DNA from: JBGOUV01 sp041477815
Lineage (GTDB): Bacteria; Acidobacteriota; Terriglobia; Bryobacterales; JACQDG01
Direction: 5' to 3'
NCBI GenBank assembly: GCA_041477815.1
Contig: JBGOUV010000264.1
Coordinates: 1-9,890, forward strand
Length of the DNA: 9,890 nucleotides
Both the position numbers and the translations under genes were made by a program. The notes under the pieces are model-generated. The model searched no databases. It was not told the origin of the DNA and saw nothing but the letters and a program-made list of their open reading frames with translations. This document shows positions 7,302 to 9,890 of this stretch, piece by piece. The stretch's first letter is position 1; each line of letters starts with the position of its first letter.

Positions 7302-7351
7302 AACAGGCGCCCCGCAAGCGTGCTGGGCCGACAACCTGTTACGCAGCACGC
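7302..7351. other. Two interlocked inverted repeats, possible RNA pseudoknot
   Basis: AACAGG at 7302-7307 pairs with CCTGTT at 7335-7340, and GCGTGCTG at 7318-7325 pairs with CAGCACGC at 7344-7351. The arms are ordered a-b-a'-b', the topology of an H-type pseudoknot, and could form on a transcript of either strand. If the EPS transcript starts further upstream, this would sit in its leader. No U-tract follows, so it is not an intrinsic terminator. It may be chance. Confidence 0.2.
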
Positions 7352-7556
7352 ATAGTTCCAACTTATTTCTGGACGACGGATGAACGCACCGCGCCTAGAG
7401 GGGCGCGACGGCTGCTTGCGAGCGGAGACCGCCGAGGTTTGCGGCTCCAGGAGGCGGCTGCCGTCTGAACATCGCCGCCAGACAGGTACATCTGAGGGAG
7501 ACCATTACAGGCAGGCTGCACCGGCGGCAGGACATGTGAACTGATTTTGGTTCTTC

Positions 7557-7700
7557 CTATCGGAGCCGTGCCCATTCCTGAAACGTATCCCACTTGGATG
7601 CGCCGAGGAAGTCTGCGTCCAGCAGGCAGTTGCCGTCCTCCACCTCGCGTGGAGAAACGCTGCCCGGATCGAGGATGGCCCGGGCAGCGTCGCCTTCAGT
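7557..7700 (-). other. Coding-like 47-codon segment in frame after the ompA-like stop
   Basis: Directly after the TGA of the ompA-like gene the same frame stays open for 47 codons to a TAG at 7559-7557. It starts TEGDAARAILDPGSVSPREV and ends DTFQEWARLR. About 70 % of its codons end in G or C and many begin with G, as in real genes here, and the peptide has a plausible amphipathic, acidic pattern. The only usual start inside it is a GTG at about codon 20. It could be a small downstream gene, a decayed gene end, a stop-codon readthrough extension, or coincidence. I recognise no family. Confidence 0.3.
7657..7690 (-). terminator. Candidate terminator hairpin after the ompA-like gene
   Basis: A perfect 11-bp inverted repeat: ACGCTGCCCGG at 7657-7667 and CCGGGCAGCGT at 7680-7690, with a 12-nt loop. 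It begins 10 nt after the TGA at 7703-7701. Read on the minus strand the hairpin is followed by TTTCTCC, a weak U-tract, so termination may be partial. The palindrome is too long to be likely by chance in this gap. It overlaps the coding-like in-frame segment, so the two readings compete. Confidence 0.55.
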
Positions 7701-9473
7701 TCATCGAAGTGAACTCTGTGGTCCGATCTGCGTGCCAATGAGTTCTCCGGAGACCACCATTTCCACCCGGCGATTCTGCTGCCGGCCGGCGGCGGTGTCG
7801 TTGGAGGCCAGTGGCTGGGTTTTTCCGAAGCCTCTTGTCGTGACCGAATTTCCCGGCATTCCCTGCTGGGTCAGGTAATCGCGCACCGCCGCGCCGCGTT
7901 GTTCGGAGAGCTGCTGATTGTAGTCATCGCCGCCGACGCTGTCCGTGTGACCTTCCACCTCCAGTCTCAGACCGGGATGCCCCGCAATGATGCCTGCCAC
8001 CTTGGCCAGCTTCTCCCGGGCGACGGGCCGTAACGAAAACTTGGCCGTGTCGAAAAGGACATCCGGCATGTTCACGATCAAGCCGCGCGCTGTATCGCGA
8101 GTCTGTAGAGTGGCGTTGAATTGCTGCAGCAACCGGGCGCGCAGCTCCGTCTTCTCCGCATCCGCTTGAGCCTTCTCCTTGGTCGCACGATCGAGGTCGG
8201 CCTGGGAAGCCGCCCTTTGCGCGTCGTTCTCCCGCTTCAGGCGATCCGCTTCGGCATCGGCGGCAGCCATGCGCGCGTCGTTCTCTCGCTTCGCACGATC
8301 TGCTTCGCTGGTGACAGCAGCCATCCGGGCGTCGTTTTCGCGTCTCAAACGATCCGCTTCGGTGGTAACGGCGGCCATGCGCGCGTCGCTCTCGCGTTTC
8401 AAACGGTCCGCTTCATTTGTGACCGCAGCCATGCGCGCGTCGTTTTCTCGTCTCAAGCGATCTGCTTCCGTCAGAGCGTTCGCTGCTTGAGCCTCCTTTT
8501 CCCTCATCAGGCGGTCAGAATCCGCCCGTGCCCTCATCCGTGCCGCTTCCGCTTCCCGGGTGACGCGCTCGGTCTCGGACTGCGCGGCAGCCCGCTCGTT
8601 ATTGGCCAGGGTTTCGCGATCCGCCGCCTGCTGCCGTTCTCTGGCCAGGCTCTCTTCCTCCTGACGCTTCACCGCGATGGCCCGGGCGTCTTCCGCCGTC
8701 TGCACCGCTTCCCGAGCCGACCTCGTCACCGGCTTCCTTCCCTCGTTGCGCGACTGGGAGGCCTCGGCCTGCTGCAGGCTGTTCTCGGCCTTTTGGAAGG
8801 TTTCGGTGGCATACCGGTCCGCGCCGATCGCCCGCGCGATCTGCACGGCATTGCGCGCCTCGTAGAGTTCCAACGGCATCTTCGGATCGAGCTTCAGCGC
8901 CAGCGGGTTCGTCAGACGCGCATACTGGCCGCGCTGCAGCAGCTCGTACTTGGCGTCGATCTCCTCGATCTTCCCCTTGGTGTCCGCGCGCACCACGTTT
9001 TCCATCACAATCAGGTCGCTCGGCCGCGTGACCGAGTAGTAGGGCTCCGCCGTGACCAGCAGGCCGAAGACCTGCAACTCGGTGCTCACGTCCAGCTTGC
9101 TGTTGGTTCCGTTCAGGAGGATCTCGCCCAGGTTGGCCGTGCGGCCTTCGGGGGTGATGGCCCACAGCACATAGGTGAGGTATTCGGCCCCATATTTGTT
9201 GGCCGGCTGCAGCTCGCGGAACTCCACTTCGATCTCGATGTAGCCCTGTTTGCTTTCCACTTTGGCCTCGCCGTGGGCCCGCGGCAGGAGTTCCGTACCG
9301 CGGAAATCGATCTTAGTCGCTCCGCCGCGGTGCTTGTAGTTGATGGCCTTGGCGGTCCGCGCTGTTACCGTAACGGTATAGACGGGCATCGACCCGGAAA
9401 CACGTTCAATGGCCTGCGCCGACAAGAGCCCGCACACGGTCAGGAATGCGCTAATGGTCTTCATGTTCTTCAT
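7701..9473 (-). CDS. OmpA-family envelope protein with DUF4398-like region and 18-residue helical repeats
   Basis: A secreted protein of 590 residues from the ATG at 9473. The first of three tandem ATGs (9482) abuts AGAAGG, while the second has it 9 nt upstream. A signal peptide covers 1-21 (cleavage after AQA). A beta-rich region I cannot assign spans about 25-180. A DUF4398-like helical segment lies at about 203-282 (LYEARNAVQIARAIGA, then Ala/Glu-rich helix). Eight 18-residue helical repeats occupy 300-443. The OmpA C-terminal domain spans about 464-576. Its diaminopimelate-binding residues are visible as D511 in GHTD and R526 in LSEQR, spaced 15 apart exactly as D271 and R286 of E. coli OmpA. 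It should hold the peptidoglycan while the long helix spans part of the periplasm; there is no evident membrane barrel or lipobox. It follows the SYLF gene by 16 nt (counted to the first ATG), so the two are probably one operon. Confidence 0.92.
   Translation of the reverse strand: MKNMKTISAFLTVCGLLSAQAIERVSGSMPVYTVTVTARTAKAINYKHRGGATKIDFRGTELLPRAHGEAKVESKQGYIEIEVEFRELQPANKYGAEYLTYVLWAITPEGRTANLGEILLNGTNSKLDVSTELQVFGLLVTAEPYYSVTRPSDLIVMENVVRADTKGKIEEIDAKYELLQRGQYARLTNPLALKLDPKMPLELYEARNAVQIARAIGADRYATETFQKAENSLQQAEASQSRNEGRKPVTRSAREAVQTAEDARAIAVKRQEEESLARERQQAADRETLANNERAAAQSETERVTREAEAARMRARADSDRLMREKEAQAANALTEADRLRRENDARMAAVTNEADRLKRESDARMAAVTTEADRLRRENDARMAAVTSEADRAKRENDARMAAADAEADRLKRENDAQRAASQADLDRATKEKAQADAEKTELRARLLQQFNATLQTRDTARGLIVNMPDVLFDTAKFSLRPVAREKLAKVAGIIAGHPGLRLEVEGHTDSVGGDDYNQQLSEQRGAAVRDYLTQQGMPGNSVTTRGFGKTQPLASNDTAAGRQQNRRVEMVVSGELIGTQIGPQSSLR
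8145..8576 (-). repeat. Eight tandem 54-nt (18-residue) repeats in the ompA-like gene
   Basis: Eight consecutive 18-residue units with consensus E-A-D-R-L-x-R-E-N-D-A-R-M-A-A-V-T-x. The middle five (8199-8468) are nearly identical, while the first two and the last are diverged. Eighteen residues equal five turns of alpha-helix, so charges recur at the same helix face in every unit. This fits a straight, highly charged helix or hendecad-type coiled coil. Near-identical central units suggest recent expansion and possible length variation between strains. Confidence 0.88.
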
Positions 9474-9482
9474 GTTTTTCAT

Positions 9483-9488
9483 CCTTCT
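9483..9488 (-). promoter_or_regulatory. Ribosome binding site choosing among three ompA-like start codons
   Basis: AGAAGG on the minus strand lies directly against the ATG at 9482 (no spacer), 9 nt from the ATG at 9473 and 18 nt from the ATG at 9464. Normal spacing selects 9473. All three starts keep the same signal peptide core. Confidence 0.5.
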
Positions 9489-9498
9489 TATGTCCGCC

Positions 9499-9890
9499 CT
9501 AATTCTTGCGTTCGCGCGCCGAGTGCTGGTTCAACAGAGCGATCAGCTTCGCAGCCGTCTTGGGCACCGCCACGCCTTTGGTCACGATCTGCCGGTTCTC
9601 CAGTTTCTTGCCGTAGAGTGCGGCGTTATCATCCAGATCCTGTCGCAGGGTGGCGCCTTCCAGAGCCAGGCCGGCAAACAATCCCTGGGATCGCGACCAC
9701 GAAAGAATCTCCGCATGCATCTGCGCGTCGGTTTGAGCCGTCGCCGTGCGTCCCACGGGGCCTGCGGCAACCGAGCCTTCCGCGCCCAGGGTAAACTTGC
9801 TGGACAGCAGTTTATCCACGCCCCGCTCATTCATGACGAGCATGATCAAGTCGGTCTCCGAGCCGCCGATCTGGAAACCAACGCTGCCGC
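9499..9890 (-). CDS. SYLF-domain (Ysc84-like) protein, N-terminus beyond the right edge
   Basis: The frame is open from the window edge to a TAG at 9501-9499, showing the last 129 residues. The visible part starts GSVGFQIGGSETDLIMLVMN and continues RGVDKLLSSKFTLGAEGSVAAGPVGR, then SWSRSQGLFAGLALEGATL, the conserved core and C-terminal half of the SYLF domain (DUF500/Ysc84). An apparent TTG start at 9849 is internal, because conserved SYLF residues continue upstream of it. SYLF domains bind phosphoinositides in eukaryotes; bacterial members are secreted or periplasmic proteins of unclear, probably lipid-related function. The signal peptide is not visible. A C-terminal tail of about 40 residues after the domain ends in charged residues. 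The ompA-like gene follows after 16 nt, suggesting a shared envelope function. Confidence 0.9.
   Translation of the reverse strand, partial: GSVGFQIGGSETDLIMLVMNERGVDKLLSSKFTLGAEGSVAAGPVGRTATAQTDAQMHAEILSWSRSQGLFAGLALEGATLRQDLDDNAALYGKKLENRQIVTKGVAVPKTAAKLIALLNQHSARERKN

Larger units (their letters stand above)
6855..7556. other. About 700 nt without a supported gene; probable EPS operon leader and promoter region
   Basis: The stretch lies between the export gene and the region downstream of the ompA-like gene. Reading frames here (for example 7088-7468 plus, 6895-7317 minus) resemble no family I know and have low-complexity Arg/Pro/Ala ends. Because the export gene starts at 6854, its promoter should be here, but I see no convincing -35/-10 or sigma-54 element on the minus strand. 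Small inverted repeats at 6978-6991, 7079-7094 and 7302-7351 are the only local structure I noticed. I found no tRNA, insertion sequence or CRISPR array. Confidence 0.6.

Noticed and set aside
6895..7317. 140-residue minus-strand frame before the export gene
   Set aside because: Arg-, Ser- and Pro-rich with no domain pattern; typical of chance frames at this GC content.
7088..7468. 126-residue plus-strand frame in the long intergenic region
   Set aside because: Its first half looks mildly protein-like, but it has no good ribosome binding site, no known family and a low-complexity Arg/Ala/Pro second half. It would need homologues to be believed.
8199..8468. CRISPR-like regular repeats
   Set aside because: The 54-nt units are contiguous coding repeats without unique spacers, inside the ompA-like frame.
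8121..9794. 557-residue open frame on the plus strand
   Set aside because: It is the antisense of the ompA-like and SYLF genes. Its length comes from high GC and the 54-nt repeats, and it runs through two well-supported minus-strand genes.
9499..9849. SYLF gene starting at a TTG at 9849
   Set aside because: Conserved SYLF residues (GSVGFQIGGSETD) continue in frame upstream of it, so the gene is simply cut by the window edge.

Overview
The window is GC-rich, and every supported gene lies on the minus strand, so it should be read from right to left. It comes from a Gram-negative-type (diderm) bacterium: there is an outer-membrane beta-barrel, a Wza-type export protein and an OmpA-type peptidoglycan-binding protein. 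The NHL-repeat protein, with about 56-residue GDGGPAT...GNLYIAD...NRVR...TVAGNG repeats, is of a kind very abundant in Acidobacteriota such as Candidatus Solibacter and other Bryobacterales. That group is my best guess for the source. This is inference from family recognition, not from a search.

Right block (7557-9890). The 3' part of a SYLF-domain (Ysc84-like) protein is followed after 16 nt by a secreted OmpA-family protein. The OmpA-family protein has a beta-rich N-terminal region, a DUF4398-like helical region, eight tandem 18-residue helical repeats and a C-terminal peptidoglycan-binding domain. Just after its stop codon lie a perfect 11-bp inverted repeat (candidate terminator) and, in the same reading frame, 47 coding-like codons ending at a TAG.

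Middle (about 6855-7556). Roughly 700 nt carry no gene I can support. This stretch probably contains the promoter and leader of the next operon. It has a few small inverted repeats but no promoter I would defend.

Left block (1-6854). Six tightly packed genes form a probable exopolysaccharide operon. In transcription order they are a small Wza-like export protein (Poly_export + SLBB), a stand-alone receiver domain with degenerate active-site residues, an outer-membrane beta-barrel, a fused Wzz/BY-kinase (Wzc-like), a polyprenyl-phosphate sugar-1-phosphate transferase that overlaps the kinase gene, and a secreted NHL-repeat beta-propeller protein that runs off the left edge. Gaps are 25, 16 and 3 nt, then a 62-nt overlap, then 22 nt.

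Proposed division of labour: the transferase loads the first sugar phosphate onto the lipid carrier. The Wzc-like protein controls chain length and assembly through tyrosine phosphorylation. The export protein and the barrel form the periplasmic and outer-membrane path. The receiver protein may tune the system by protein contact. The NHL protein may act at the surface or in the matrix. The export protein, barrel and transferase resemble exosortase/PEP-CTERM-associated EPS components, but no exosortase, polymerase, flippase or further glycosyltransferase is in the window.
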